Notes: generated by a model from the sequence alone, not told the origin. A stretch of 39,112 nt of DNA from CAZAOA01 sp964486765 (GCA_964486765.1 CAZAOA010000010.1:1-39112), one strand, 5' to 3'; counted from the stretch's first letter, positions 25,167 through 33,693 are shown. Program-made: numbers and translations.

Positions 25167-26233
25167 CATCCTCCGTTGCATCTTCTCCAACATCTTCAAC
25201 TTCGATAGTACGTCCTTGCTTTATTCTTTTCTTCTCTTGCTTTTTGAATTCTCCATAAAGTTCCCTGAATTCTTTCAAAATTCTGTCCATTTTATCAGAA
25301 TCTCCACCTATGCTGGCAAGGTGCTTTCGAATAATTTGCTCGGGATTATCGCCGAGCCGTGTCGTTTCACCCGTTAGCTCTCTATCTAAATGATGGATAA
25401 AGTCTCTCTCTTCTGAATAACTCAGCAAGATAGGGTTTCTCAGAACGGCCTCTCTTGTTATGTCATCATTATTGTCAAACAACAACTTCAACATTTTAAA
25501 ATTCAAATAAATTGCTTCAGGAGCTCGGTAAAATAATGAAGGATGTTTCAAGGCTGCTTTAACATAATCAGCTTTTATTACTCCAATAAGCTTAGCTGNN
25601 NNNNNNNNNNNNNNNNNNNNNNNNNNNNNNNNNNNNNNNNNNNNNNNNNNNNNNNNNNNNNNNNNNNNNNNNNNNNNNNNNNNNNNNNNNNNNNNNNNCT
25701 GCTCCCTCAATGTTGGAGTTAATGGTTTCAGGAGCTCGGTAAAATAATGAAGGATGTTTCAAGGCTACTTTAACATAATCAGCTTTTATTACTCCAATAA
25801 GCTTAGCTGCTCCCTCAATGTTGGAGTTAATGGTTTCAGGAGATTGGTAAAATAATGAAGGTTGTTTCAAGGCTGCTTTCTTCCAATCATGAGCGTTAAG
25901 AGAAAGATTATTCACATTTGCTCTGAACCTAACTGGCACAACTTCTCTCAATGTCTCCGGTAGATAACTAAGAATTCGACTATTGCTCACAATTTGATCA
26001 ACTTCTTCTTGTGAGAATTCAATCACTACCGTATCACCACCTTCTTCATCTGCCTCAAAATCTATTGACATCTCAGAAAATACATCTTTAATTTGTTTGA
26101 CTCTTTCTGCATTCTTGTTTACATCCTCGGCTTCAATAGTACCTGTTTTTCGATCATCGATATCAGATGTTGAATCATCAATACCAAAACTATCGGTATC
26201 TTCTAATCCTACATTTGGAATAGTTTCACTCAT
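25156..26233 (-). CDS. Helical tandem-repeat protein (mTERF-like) inside the dcw cluster, with assembly gap
   Basis: The protein begins with an acidic segment of about 75 residues. Helical repeats of 36 residues follow, with consensus ALKHPSLFYRAPETINSNIE then GAAKLIGVIKADYVK. Diverged units lie before (SRILSYLPETLREVVP) and after (VLRNPILLSYSEERDF), and a basic then acidic tail ends it. The recurring L-x-x-P-x-L-x-x-x-P-E pattern resembles mTERF-type helical hairpins (resemblance only; function unknown). The scaffold has 100 N at 25599-25698 inside the repeats. The flanks are in the same repeat phase, and a true gap of 108n-3 bases restores one frame, so the repeat number is undetermined. 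The start is ATG at 26233 with AAGGG upstream. It lies between mraY and murD, where no standard dcw gene encodes such a protein. Confidence 0.8.
25512..25880. repeat. 108-bp coding tandem repeat interrupted by N
   Basis: The phrase GCTCCCTCAATGTTGG recurs at 25701 and 25809, giving a 108-bp (36-codon) unit. Neighbouring units are nearly identical over most of their length, and a further partial unit lies left of the gap at 25512-25598. High identity explains the failed assembly and suggests recent repeat expansion or ongoing recombination. Confidence 0.85.
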
Positions 26234-26249
26234 GGTGACGCCCTTATCG

Positions 26250-27266
26250 TTATATTCCTCTTCCAATTAATGCAATTACTATTCCTGCAACTGAAGAAAC
26301 TGCTCCTATAATCCAAAACCTCATCGTTATCTTATATTCAGGCCAGCCAATCGCTTCAAAATGATGATGGATTGGAGTTGAGATAAAAACTTTTTTTCCG
26401 TTACGTAGTTTTTTCGACAAAATCTGAATTATTGTACATACTCCTTCAAATGTAAAAATTAAGGTAATTATCGGCAAAACAATCACCGAATTAGTTAAAA
26501 AAGCTACAACAGCCAAAGTCATACCCAAAGCCATTGAGCCAGTATCACCCATAAAAAATCGAGCAGGTGGAATATTGAACCATAAAAACGCAAAGAGCGC
26601 TCCCATTATGGTAGTACAAAATGCTGCTAGTTCCACCTTCCCCATAGTAAGGGCTATGACTGCAAAAGCTCCGTATGCAAAAGCAAATATTCCTCCTGCA
26701 AGACCATCTTCTCCATCTGTTTGATTGGCAGAAAATGCCATCCATATTAATACACATATAAATAGTGGCACGTACCACCAACCGATGATAAAGTCTCCCA
26801 TGCCCGGGATGTGCAGTGAATTCCACTCAAGCTTTTCATAAAACCACCAAGCACCTATACTGGAGATAGCTACATAGATTGGAAGTTTGTATCTAAAACT
26901 AAAGCCTCCTCCTTTGGCACCTATTCCGCGTATATTTAGAAGGTCATCTATGGCGCCAACAATGCCAGTCGCAACTAATGCAAAAAGTGGAAGCCAAGTT
27001 GCACTTCGCTCTAAATTAAAAATCAATGTTAAAACTGCGGTTGTAACCCAGATTAGAATTCCAGCCATTGTCGGAGTTCCTGCTTTTTTCTCATGAAGTT
27101 TTGCAAAGACTGGAGCTTCTTTCTTATCTCGAATCCGTTTGCCGAGCTTATGTTTGTATAGGAAATTGGTAAAAAGTGGAGTCCAAATTAGCGCAATTAA
27201 AAATGACAGTATTGCCAGCCAAAGCATTCGAACTAAATCTGGTACTGAAAGTAATATAATCTCCAT
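26250..27266 (-). CDS. mraY: Phospho-N-acetylmuramoyl-pentapeptide transferase MraY
   Basis: This 338-residue polytopic enzyme makes lipid I from UDP-MurNAc-pentapeptide and undecaprenyl phosphate. It has MAGILIW, the catalytic aspartate pair in GAIDDLLNIRG, NQTDGEDGLAGG (family NxTDGxDGLA), GDTGSMALG, and the MraY-specific histidine motif TPIHHHFEAIGWPE near the C-terminus. About ten hydrophobic segments are present. The start ATG at 27266 has AAGGAG six bases upstream. It lies between murF and the repeat-protein gene. Confidence 0.96.
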   Translation of the reverse strand: MEIILLSVPDLVRMLWLAILSFLIALIWTPLFTNFLYKHKLGKRIRDKKEAPVFAKLHEKKAGTPTMAGILIWVTTAVLTLIFNLERSATWLPLFALVATGIVGAIDDLLNIRGIGAKGGGFSFRYKLPIYVAISSIGAWWFYEKLEWNSLHIPGMGDFIIGWWYVPLFICVLIWMAFSANQTDGEDGLAGGIFAFAYGAFAVIALTMGKVELAAFCTTIMGALFAFLWFNIPPARFFMGDTGSMALGMTLAVVAFLTNSVIVLPIITLIFTFEGVCTIIQILSKKLRNGKKVFISTPIHHHFEAIGWPEYKITMRFWIIGAVSSVAGIVIALIGRGI

Positions 27267-27295
27267 AGTTTCTCCTTAACGATATTTGAACACCC

Positions 27296-27345
27296 GCCTG
27301 CATAAGCTAAACATTGCGGACAGGCAGATCCTTTACGCGGATAAA
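27296..27345. repeat. Palindromic element between murF and mraY
   Basis: GCCTG (27296-27300) pairs with CAGGC (27321-27325), followed by AGATCC..ACGCGGATAAA, the same tail as the element at 4514-4585. It lies in the 171-base gap inside the dcw cluster. Confidence 0.6.
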
Positions 27346-27437
27346 GTCGTGATGAAACTGACTAAATCTGCAATAATCTATGTTTTTTCTTAATTCTTTA
27401 ATCCGGTATTTATCTGTGTGAAAGATCTGCGTACTAA

Positions 27438-28700
27438 TTACTTTTGAATCTTTTTCTTACTAAGCCAAAAATTGTCTTGTCTAACCAGATTCTTTTCTGG
27501 ATCTATGCTTTCATGTAACAATTGTTTTACAACCTCTTCAAAATAGTTGTTGTTTTGAGAAGCTTTGACAAATACTAAATCTCCGCTTTCGACGACTCTG
27601 TCGATATCGGAAATTAATGAATCTCTATCTTTATAAGCCAAGGCATTCTCCTCGCCATGGCTCTTTAACATTATATCAGCATTTTGCCCCACAAACACAC
27701 AAAGATCGACTTTATTTTTTGCGTATTTTGCAATTTCTATATGCGACTCTTTCTCTAAATCTCCAAGTTCATTCATGTTGCCTAAAATTGCGACTTTTCT
27801 TCCTTCGTGTTTTATCTCAAAAACCGTATCCAGAGCTGCTTTGACTGCAGCTGGGCTTGAGTTGTATGTGTCATCGAGTATTGTCATTCCATTTTTACCT
27901 GAGAGGATTTTCATCCGACCATTTACTGGTGAAAGTGAGTTGATGGCTTTTTCGATTTTCTTATTTTCAATTTTCAAATATTTCCCAACACCAATAGCTG
28001 CGAGCTGCGAGCTAATCATCGGTTTTCCAAGAAGTTTGTTGTGAATACTTAGCTTGTCTGGTCCACAGAATACAAAATACTTGTTACCATTTTTTGTAAT
28101 ATTTATGTTTGTTGTGAAGCAATCTGAATCTCTGTCTGATATAGAGTACATAAGACCATTCGCTACTTTATTTTGCTTAAAATACTCATCATCACCGTTG
28201 TAGATCTTTATATTTAAAGAATTCTGATTATCAAATATTTTTAACTTTTCTTGTTGCATCTTTTCAAGCGATGTAAAGTTTGCCATATGTGCAGGAGTCA
28301 AGGCTGTAACAATCGATATACTTGGTTCTACAAATTCCATAAAGTACTCCATGTCACCAGGCTTATCTACCCCCATCTCAAGTACTAGGTATTTTGGATA
28401 CGAGGATTGGAAGGTTTTTATCCAAGCAAGAAAAAGAAATAGTGGCCAGAGAAATTTGTTTGGGAGTTTTTCGTACCCTAGAATTGTCAAAGGAAGGCCA
28501 ATTTCTGTGTTCAAGTTTCCACTACTTGTCCTAACTTCATCACCATACTCCTCCTTTAAAACAGCATTAACAGCTTCTTTTGTGGAAGTTTTACCAACAG
28601 ATCCAGTAATACCAATGATAAAAGGACGTCGCTCCATAAGGACCGTTTTAGCCAAATTTTTCAAAGCTTTATGCAGATTTTTTAATGCCCAGTTTTTCAT
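27438..28700 (-). CDS. murF: UDP-MurNAc-tripeptide--D-Ala-D-Ala ligase MurF
   Basis: This 420-residue Mur ligase completes the pentapeptide. It has the ATP loop GITGSVGKTSTKE (30-42), VLEMGVDKPGDMEYF (typical MurF VxExGxxxxGEM-like segment), the carbamyl-lysine/central motif region and a C-terminal domain with ILDDTYNSSPAAVKAALD and ILGNMNELGDLEKESH, both MurF hallmarks. The N-terminal substrate domain is short compared with E. coli MurF (452). murE, which usually precedes it, is absent here. It is followed by a repeat element and mraY. Confidence 0.93.
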   Translation of the reverse strand: MKNWALKNLHKALKNLAKTVLMERRPFIIGITGSVGKTSTKEAVNAVLKEEYGDEVRTSSGNLNTEIGLPLTILGYEKLPNKFLWPLFLFLAWIKTFQSSYPKYLVLEMGVDKPGDMEYFMEFVEPSISIVTALTPAHMANFTSLEKMQQEKLKIFDNQNSLNIKIYNGDDEYFKQNKVANGLMYSISDRDSDCFTTNINITKNGNKYFVFCGPDKLSIHNKLLGKPMISSQLAAIGVGKYLKIENKKIEKAINSLSPVNGRMKILSGKNGMTILDDTYNSSPAAVKAALDTVFEIKHEGRKVAILGNMNELGDLEKESHIEIAKYAKNKVDLCVFVGQNADIMLKSHGEENALAYKDRDSLISDIDRVVESGDLVFVKASQNNNYFEEVVKQLLHESIDPEKNLVRQDNFWLSKKKIQK

Positions 28701-28806
28701 ATATGTTTATCTTACCAAACGTATATACCACACCCAATAAAACATTACAATGTTTTATTGGTAAATTCTACTACCTAATATTCAATTACTAAGATTGGAA
28801 ACCAAT

Positions 28807-30522
28807 TTATCGATTCGGCGGCAATCTATAGTAGAAATTTAACAGGTATGAAGCAATGTTGCCCCAAACAGGAGTTGCAGTATCTGAAGAGTAATTCCTG
28901 GCCTTTGGATTATCTAATTTAACCATTAAAACAAATCTAGGATCATCGATCGGAGCATACCCGATGAAAGAATGAATAAACTGATCTTCATAGTAGCCTC
29001 CTTCAGGATTGGAGATCTGAGCTGTTCCAGTTTTGCCACCGATGTTGAAGCCCTCCACTTTTGCCTTGCTTCCGTAACCGTTGTCAACTACAGATTGAAG
29101 CATCGCTCCCACCTTTTTTGATGTTTCGGATTGAATAATTCTATTACCTTCAGCTTTCTCAACTTGTTTTATCTCTCCACCTGGAAGATGTATCTCATCG
29201 ACTAAATGCGGATAAATATATACTCCGTCATTGGCAATTGCGCTATATGCCACCATCATCTCGATGGCAGTGACTGCAATACCCTGTCCAAATGAGATGG
29301 TTGCTCTATGAATGTCGCGCCAATTCTTAACTTTTGGAACTGATCCCGCCGCTTCGCCATCCAAATCAATGTTGGTCCGGTCCAATATTCCGAAATCATT
29401 TATATACTCATACATTTTTTCCTTACCCAACTGTTCAGCCAGCCAGACCATCGCCACATTATCAGAATTCTCCATAACTTGTGTCATCGTTTGTTCACCA
29501 TAGGCTTTATCGGTAGCAGTGTGAATTTCATATCCATCAACCGTTGTAAAATTGGTAAATGTCTCTTTTGTGTCTGGCTCTACTACTCCAGAATCGATAG
29601 CTGCAGCCATAATCAAAGTTTTAAAAACGCTGCCGGGTTCATATAAGTGACCTACGGATGGGTTTATAAAAATGCTCGGATTCTCGGAAGCATGAACCTT
29701 GAAGTTGTTAGGGTCAAAACTTGGATTGGACGCCATCGCTACGATTCCACCAGTTTTAATATCCATAACTATTACTTCTCCAGAATCAGCCTGATTATCT
29801 TTTATCGCAGTCGCCAAAGTCTTTTCAATGTAAAACTGAACAGACCTATCCAAAGTCAGAACATAGCTAGTGCCATCCTTCGTATCTTCTTCCTCAAGTA
29901 GCGTAATAATGCGACCTAGGGTATCTTTTTCTCCCGAAATCTTGCCAATACTCCCCTTAAGCTCATTGTCATAATGACCCTCAAACCCGTAGTTACCTTT
30001 TCCTTCAGCGTTCACAAACCCTAAAATATGAGAAGCTAAAGTCTTCTCGGGATAAAGCCTATCGTACTCGGGAATTAAAAATACACCCGCTATATCTTTT
30101 TCTTTAACAATTTCGGACTCTTCAAAACTTAGACCTTTTTTAAGGGGTGGAATATAGAGCTTGTCGTTATCTATCTTGTCATAAATCTCCAAAGAGTCGA
30201 TTGCAAGCAAATTCGATAGATCCTTCGCTGTTCCTGTTTTGTCGATAACTTGGTTAGGCACCACCATAACAGCATAACTCTTTACATCAAAAGCAAGCGG
30301 ATAGAGAGTTGCCTCATCTTCGATCTTGTCGTGAACATAGATCCTGCCACGTTGACCATGTTTTGTTTTCTCGAATCTGTGTTGATCTTCTGCTAAAGCA
30401 GTATAGTGATCGTGTTCAATCACCATTTTTTCAACCATTCTAACCAAAATAGAGCCCATTAAAAGGAGCACTATCACAACCAGTAGCCTTAGGCGTTTGG
30501 TGTAAATTCTTTCAGAATTCAT
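28807..30522 (-). CDS. ftsI: Division-specific transpeptidase FtsI (class B PBP)
   Basis: This 571-residue class B PBP has an N-terminal TM helix (about 12-32, LLVVIVLLLMGSILV), a PBP dimerisation domain (GQRGRIYVHD, PEYDRLYPEKTLASHILGFV), and transpeptidase motifs SVFK (Ser 298), SDN (353-355) and KTGT (497-500). It cross-links septal peptidoglycan together with FtsW. No PASTA domains follow. It lies directly after the ftsL-like gene (4-base gap), the standard order. Confidence 0.95.
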   Translation of the reverse strand: MNSERIYTKRLRLLVVIVLLLMGSILVRMVEKMVIEHDHYTALAEDQHRFEKTKHGQRGRIYVHDKIEDEATLYPLAFDVKSYAVMVVPNQVIDKTGTAKDLSNLLAIDSLEIYDKIDNDKLYIPPLKKGLSFEESEIVKEKDIAGVFLIPEYDRLYPEKTLASHILGFVNAEGKGNYGFEGHYDNELKGSIGKISGEKDTLGRIITLLEEEDTKDGTSYVLTLDRSVQFYIEKTLATAIKDNQADSGEVIVMDIKTGGIVAMASNPSFDPNNFKVHASENPSIFINPSVGHLYEPGSVFKTLIMAAAIDSGVVEPDTKETFTNFTTVDGYEIHTATDKAYGEQTMTQVMENSDNVAMVWLAEQLGKEKMYEYINDFGILDRTNIDLDGEAAGSVPKVKNWRDIHRATISFGQGIAVTAIEMMVAYSAIANDGVYIYPHLVDEIHLPGGEIKQVEKAEGNRIIQSETSKKVGAMLQSVVDNGYGSKAKVEGFNIGGKTGTAQISNPEGGYYEDQFIHSFIGYAPIDDPRFVLMVKLDNPKARNYSSDTATPVWGNIASYLLNFYYRLPPNR

Positions 30523-30526
30523 ATAT

Positions 30527-30889
30527 TTAATTTCTTGCTAAATCTCGGTTAGAAGAAGTTATGTGCTCAACTCGAGAAATTGGTTCCAACTCTACTTTTT
30601 TGAACTCTTCGTCGATCGTGGAGAGAGCCTTTAGGCGAATTACTTCTGCATCCATTCTTTCAGTTTCAAGCTCTAACCTGGACTCTTCAGAGTTGAGTCC
30701 ATTTATCTCGACTCCTTGGTTGGCCCCGGCAGTTGACATAGCTAAGTATACCATAGCTAAAACTGCAAACACTGCGACAGCAACAAACTTTATGGCATTT
30801 GGACCAATAATTAAATCCTTATTTATTGCACTTTTTCGAAATCCAGATTTTGTCTCATTTGAGTCAGTAATCGTAAGCAGTCTTCCCAT
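30527..30889 (-). CDS. ftsL: FtsL-like divisome protein
   Basis: This 120-residue bitopic protein has a basic N-terminal tail of about 32 residues, one TM helix (33-52, AIKFVAVAVFAVLAMVYLAM) and an extracytoplasmic helix with coiled-coil character (EESRLELETERMDAEVIRLKAL). Sequence similarity within FtsL is low, so the call rests on size, topology and position just before ftsI. Its start lies next to a CCCC..GGGG hairpin (30909-30928). Confidence 0.75.
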   Translation of the reverse strand: MGRLLTITDSNETKSGFRKSAINKDLIIGPNAIKFVAVAVFAVLAMVYLAMSTAGANQGVEINGLNSEESRLELETERMDAEVIRLKALSTIDEEFKKVELEPISRVEHITSSNRDLARN

Positions 30890-30943
30890 ATAATTCTCTC
30901 TTTCACAAACCCCTTCGCATTTTGGGGTTAATTTTATGTTTGT

Positions 30944-31138
30944 ATTCGTTTAATAAATCAGCAGCCTTTTTTATTTTTGTTCGACATAGACTTTTTTTGT
31001 TTTTGATTTCTTGTTCCGACTCGCTTTATGCGAGGCGGACAACCTTTGCCCCTCCCTTGTCCTCCTCCGTGAGTTCACAAGTGAACCCTAGTACAAATGA
31101 GGTTTAGGAATTTTTGGCTGCTGATTTATTAAACGAAT
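30944..31138. mobile_element. 195-bp element with perfect 23-bp terminal inverted repeats (MITE-like or structured RNA)
   Basis: Bases 30944-30966 (ATTCGTTTAATAAATC...) are the exact reverse complement of 31116-31138, 23 of 23 bases. Inside are an imperfect 13-bp hairpin (31011-31024 with 31030-31042, loop TTTAT) and GTTCAC-aa-GTGAAC (31073-31086). There is no coding capacity for a transposase, so it would be a non-autonomous miniature element; I see no convincing target duplication. Alternatively the long closing stem and inner hairpins form a structured RNA in the mraZ-ftsL transcript. It occupies the place where rsmH normally lies. 31139-31258 holds only a small ACGAAAC-cc-GTTTCGT hairpin. 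Confidence 0.7.
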
Positions 31139-31258
31139 GTTAATGTGCAAATTTTGTATTTCGTTTATTGGTAACGAAACCCGTTTCGTCTGAGGTTTTA
31201 CGTTAACCGTAACCGATTTCCGATACGAACATCATAACCGTAAGACGCTATTTATGTA

Positions 31259-31690
31259 TTATATCCCTATCTCCGTTAATCCTTCCGCAATATCGTCGGA
31301 CTTCTCTTCCATATCTTTTTTAAATTCTTTCCAACTTTCTTCTGGCCAAATTTCAAGTCGATTGAACATTCCAGTTACCACTGCTTTCGACTTAATGTTT
31401 GCGTATTCTTTTAGATAACCCGGAATATTTATCCTGCCTGCCCTATCAAGTTTTATATCCATCGCTCCGGCAAGCATAAGTCTTGCAAAGCTTCTGGCAT
31501 TTTTCTGCGTGATCGGAAGTGCTGCTAGCTTTTCTGCCATTTTCTGCCACTCTTCATCGGTAAATACCCATAAACAGTGATCCAACCCCCTGGTCACAAC
31601 GCAACCCGAAGCTAACTTTCCCCTGAACTTGACTGGGACAGAAAGTCTATTTTTTTCATCAATTGTGTGAGTGTACTCACCAATAAACAT
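31259..31690 (-). CDS. mraZ: Transcriptional regulator MraZ
   Basis: This is the 143-residue double-SpoVT/AbrB-like DNA-binding regulator of the dcw cluster. The two repeats carry DEKNRLSVPVKFR and DRAGRINIPGYLKEYANI, the family signatures. The start is ATG at 31690 (MFIGEYTHTIDEK), with GAGGA five bases ahead; the frame is open further upstream to 31825, but that would run into the operator. It is first in the cluster and preceded by its own binding repeats. The usual next gene, rsmH, is missing. Confidence 0.95.
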   Translation of the reverse strand: MFIGEYTHTIDEKNRLSVPVKFRGKLASGCVVTRGLDHCLWVFTDEEWQKMAEKLAALPITQKNARSFARLMLAGAMDIKLDRAGRINIPGYLKEYANIKSKAVVTGMFNRLEIWPEESWKEFKKDMEEKSDDIAEGLTEIGI

Positions 31691-31819
31691 AAAATTCCTC
31701 AATCCCTCAGGCTCAGAAATGTTAAAGTATAGATTTTTTTGTTTTTGATGGATCGAAGTGTTTATACGTAATTTCGTATTTTCGACAGATTTGTATATTC
31801 GTGAAGAAGCGCTTTGCGC

Positions 31820-31882
31820 TCCCACTACTTCCCACTTCTTTCCACTACTCTACATATTAGACCCCTTTATTGCACCGGTCAA
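31820..31882 (-). promoter_or_regulatory. dcw promoter and three MraZ boxes
   Basis: On the minus strand TTGACC (31877-31882), a 17-base spacer and TAATAT (31854-31859) form a promoter. Just downstream are three direct repeats at exact 10-base steps, AGTGGAA, AGTGGGA, AGTGGGA (31820-31846), matching the known MraZ operator of TGGGN repeats separated by 5 bases. The boxes cover the expected start site (about 31847), so MraZ would block initiation. The leader to mraZ is about 157 bases and contains an AGCGC-aaa-GCGCT hairpin. Confidence 0.88.
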
Positions 31883-31901
31883 CACAAAAACCCAGTTTTC
31901 C

Positions 31902-31910
31902 TGTGGATAA
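31902..31910 (-). promoter_or_regulatory. Single consensus DnaA box upstream of the dcw promoter
   Basis: TTATCCACA on the minus strand lies 20 bases upstream of the -35 box. A chance match is possible, but the full 9-mer in a promoter region could couple division genes to DnaA activity (inference). Confidence 0.4.
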
Positions 31911-31977
31911 CTTGCTCAAATAAATCGATATCAATATTTATTGTTTTGGAGAGCCAATAAAATATATAAAACATCAA

Positions 31978-32008
31978 AACGGTCTTGAACAAAATGTCGA
32001 GACCGTTT
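31978..32008 (-). terminator. Terminator-like hairpin after glyS
   Basis: AAACGGTCT (31978-31986) pairs with AGACCGTTT (32000-32008), a 9-bp stem with a 13-base loop. It is followed on the minus strand by a modest T-rich stretch, about 27 bases after the glyS stop. Confidence 0.6.
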
Positions 32009-32034
32009 AACGTATTTATCTAGTCTAGTTCTAT

Positions 32035-33681
32035 CTATTTTAACTTTTCCAATATTATCTTTGGCAAATCTACAATCTTCACTCTCTCTTGCTTCATCGT
32101 ATCTCTGTCTCGAACCGTTACATCATCTTTTTTCAGAGAATCAAAGTCTACAGTTATACACCAAGGGGTACCTATCTCATCTTGTCGTCTGTAACGCTTT
32201 CCAACTGATCCGGATTCGTCGTAGTATGTTTCAATATTCTGATTCTTCAAAGTTTTTACTATCTCTTTGGCCATATCAGCCATTCCCTCTTTTTTCATCA
32301 AAGGGAATACTGCAACCTTGATCGGGGCAAGCTTTTTGTGCAAACGCAATGTAACTTCTCCATCTGCTCTGCCATCAGATCCATCTGACCTATCAAATGC
32401 ATCAACTAAAAAAGCGAGTAAGGCTCTAGTTATTCCAAATGATGGTTCAACCACATATGGGATATACGGTTCTTTACCTTCTTCTTTAAACTTCAAATCT
32501 TCGCCGCTAAACTTTTCATGTTGTTTCAAGTCAAAATCAATTCTTTGTGCTATTCCCGCTAACTCCGATACTCCAAAAGGGAATTCGTATTCAATGTCAG
32601 AGGTACCAATCGAGTAGTGACTCAATTCATCTTTATCGTGCTCTCGTATAGAAAGATTCTCATCCTTAACACCCAAGTCAGTAAAGAACTTCTTGGTTTT
32701 ATCTGTCCAATCTTTATAATGTTTTTGCGATGTTTGATTATTATTCTCAACAAAATACTCAATCTCAGCTTGTTCAAATTCCAAAGTACGAAAAATAAAG
32801 TTTCCGGGTGTGATCTCGTTTCGAAATGCTTTTCCGATTTGGGCGATACCAAAAGGAACTTTAACTCTTGTTGATTGGGTAACGTTTTTGAAATTTGTAA
32901 ATATTCCCTGCGCAGTTTCCGGTCGCATGTAGGCCACCGAATCTTCTTCTTGAGTAGAACCGACAAATGTTTTAAACATCAGATTGAACTCTTTTGGCAA
33001 AGTCCAAATATCACCTTTTTCCCCACATTCATTGCAATCAACCAAATATCTTAGGGCAACTAATGCAACCAGACCAATGTATTGTTTCATTTTAAGTTCA
33101 TTATTTAAGAACTTTATCGCCCCTGCTTCCTTCTTACTTTCATGATATTCATTCTCAAGTTTCTTTTCTAACGCCACAATATGTTTCAAATATTCTTCTC
33201 TTGTCTGTAAAGACCAGCCCTTATTCTTTAAATACTTCGAAAAGTTTTCTTTTTCTTCTTCTAATTTTTTAATCTTTTGAGTTCTGTTAGCTTCCTCATT
33301 CATCCAATTCGAAGCTACTTCAGCAGCAATTTGCCTTGAATTATCGATATCTTTTTTTGACAATAAATTATCTACTTTATATCTCTCATGACATTTCTTG
33401 CACTCTACCAAAGGATCAGAAAATGATGACAAGTGTCCACTCGCTTCCCATATTTTCGGGTTTTGGATTATTGCGGAGTCAACTCCAACCATGTCATCGC
33501 GCGATATTACAAACTTCTTCCACCATTCATTTTTAATATTGTTTTTTAGCGCAGTCCCAAGTGGTCCATAGTCAAAAATATTGGCAAATCCTCCGTAGAT
33601 CTCACTCGCAGGAAAGATAAACCCTCTGCGTTTGCAAAGAGAGACGATCTCATCCATCGTGACTTTTTTCTTTTCACTCAT
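32035..33681 (-). CDS. glyS: Glycyl-tRNA synthetase, homodimeric type
   Basis: This 548-residue class II synthetase is of the alpha-2 type rather than the two-subunit glyQ/glyS type. It starts DEIVSLCKRRGFIFPASEIYGG (motif 1 region). It has RPETAQGIFTNFKNV and FRNEITPGNFIFRTLEFEQAEIEYF (motif 2), ending with EPSFGITRALLAFLVDAF (motif 3) and an anticodon-binding domain (APIKVAVFPLM). Residues about 100-200 hold a lysine/glutamate-rich helical insert flanked by CxxC pairs (CKKC and CNEC), a likely zinc site. The ATG start at 33681 has AAGGG upstream. recO lies upstream, a frequent pairing. Confidence 0.96.
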   Translation of the reverse strand: MSEKKKVTMDEIVSLCKRRGFIFPASEIYGGFANIFDYGPLGTALKNNIKNEWWKKFVISRDDMVGVDSAIIQNPKIWEASGHLSSFSDPLVECKKCHERYKVDNLLSKKDIDNSRQIAAEVASNWMNEEANRTQKIKKLEEEKENFSKYLKNKGWSLQTREEYLKHIVALEKKLENEYHESKKEAGAIKFLNNELKMKQYIGLVALVALRYLVDCNECGEKGDIWTLPKEFNLMFKTFVGSTQEEDSVAYMRPETAQGIFTNFKNVTQSTRVKVPFGIAQIGKAFRNEITPGNFIFRTLEFEQAEIEYFVENNNQTSQKHYKDWTDKTKKFFTDLGVKDENLSIREHDKDELSHYSIGTSDIEYEFPFGVSELAGIAQRIDFDLKQHEKFSGEDLKFKEEGKEPYIPYVVEPSFGITRALLAFLVDAFDRSDGSDGRADGEVTLRLHKKLAPIKVAVFPLMKKEGMADMAKEIVKTLKNQNIETYYDESGSVGKRYRRQDEIGTPWCITVDFDSLKKDDVTVRDRDTMKQERVKIVDLPKIILEKLK

Positions 33682-33693
33682 GTTGGCCCTTCT

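Noticed and set aside
25167..25199. Upstream start for murD at 25199
   Set aside because: It would lie inside the repeat-protein gene and add residues lacking in the family; GGAGG and the ATG at 25166 fit the Rossmann-fold start.
31691..31825. N-terminal extension of mraZ by 45 residues
   Set aside because: It would run into the MraZ boxes and has no counterpart in the family; the ATG at 31690 has a good ribosome binding site and the conserved MFIGEY start.
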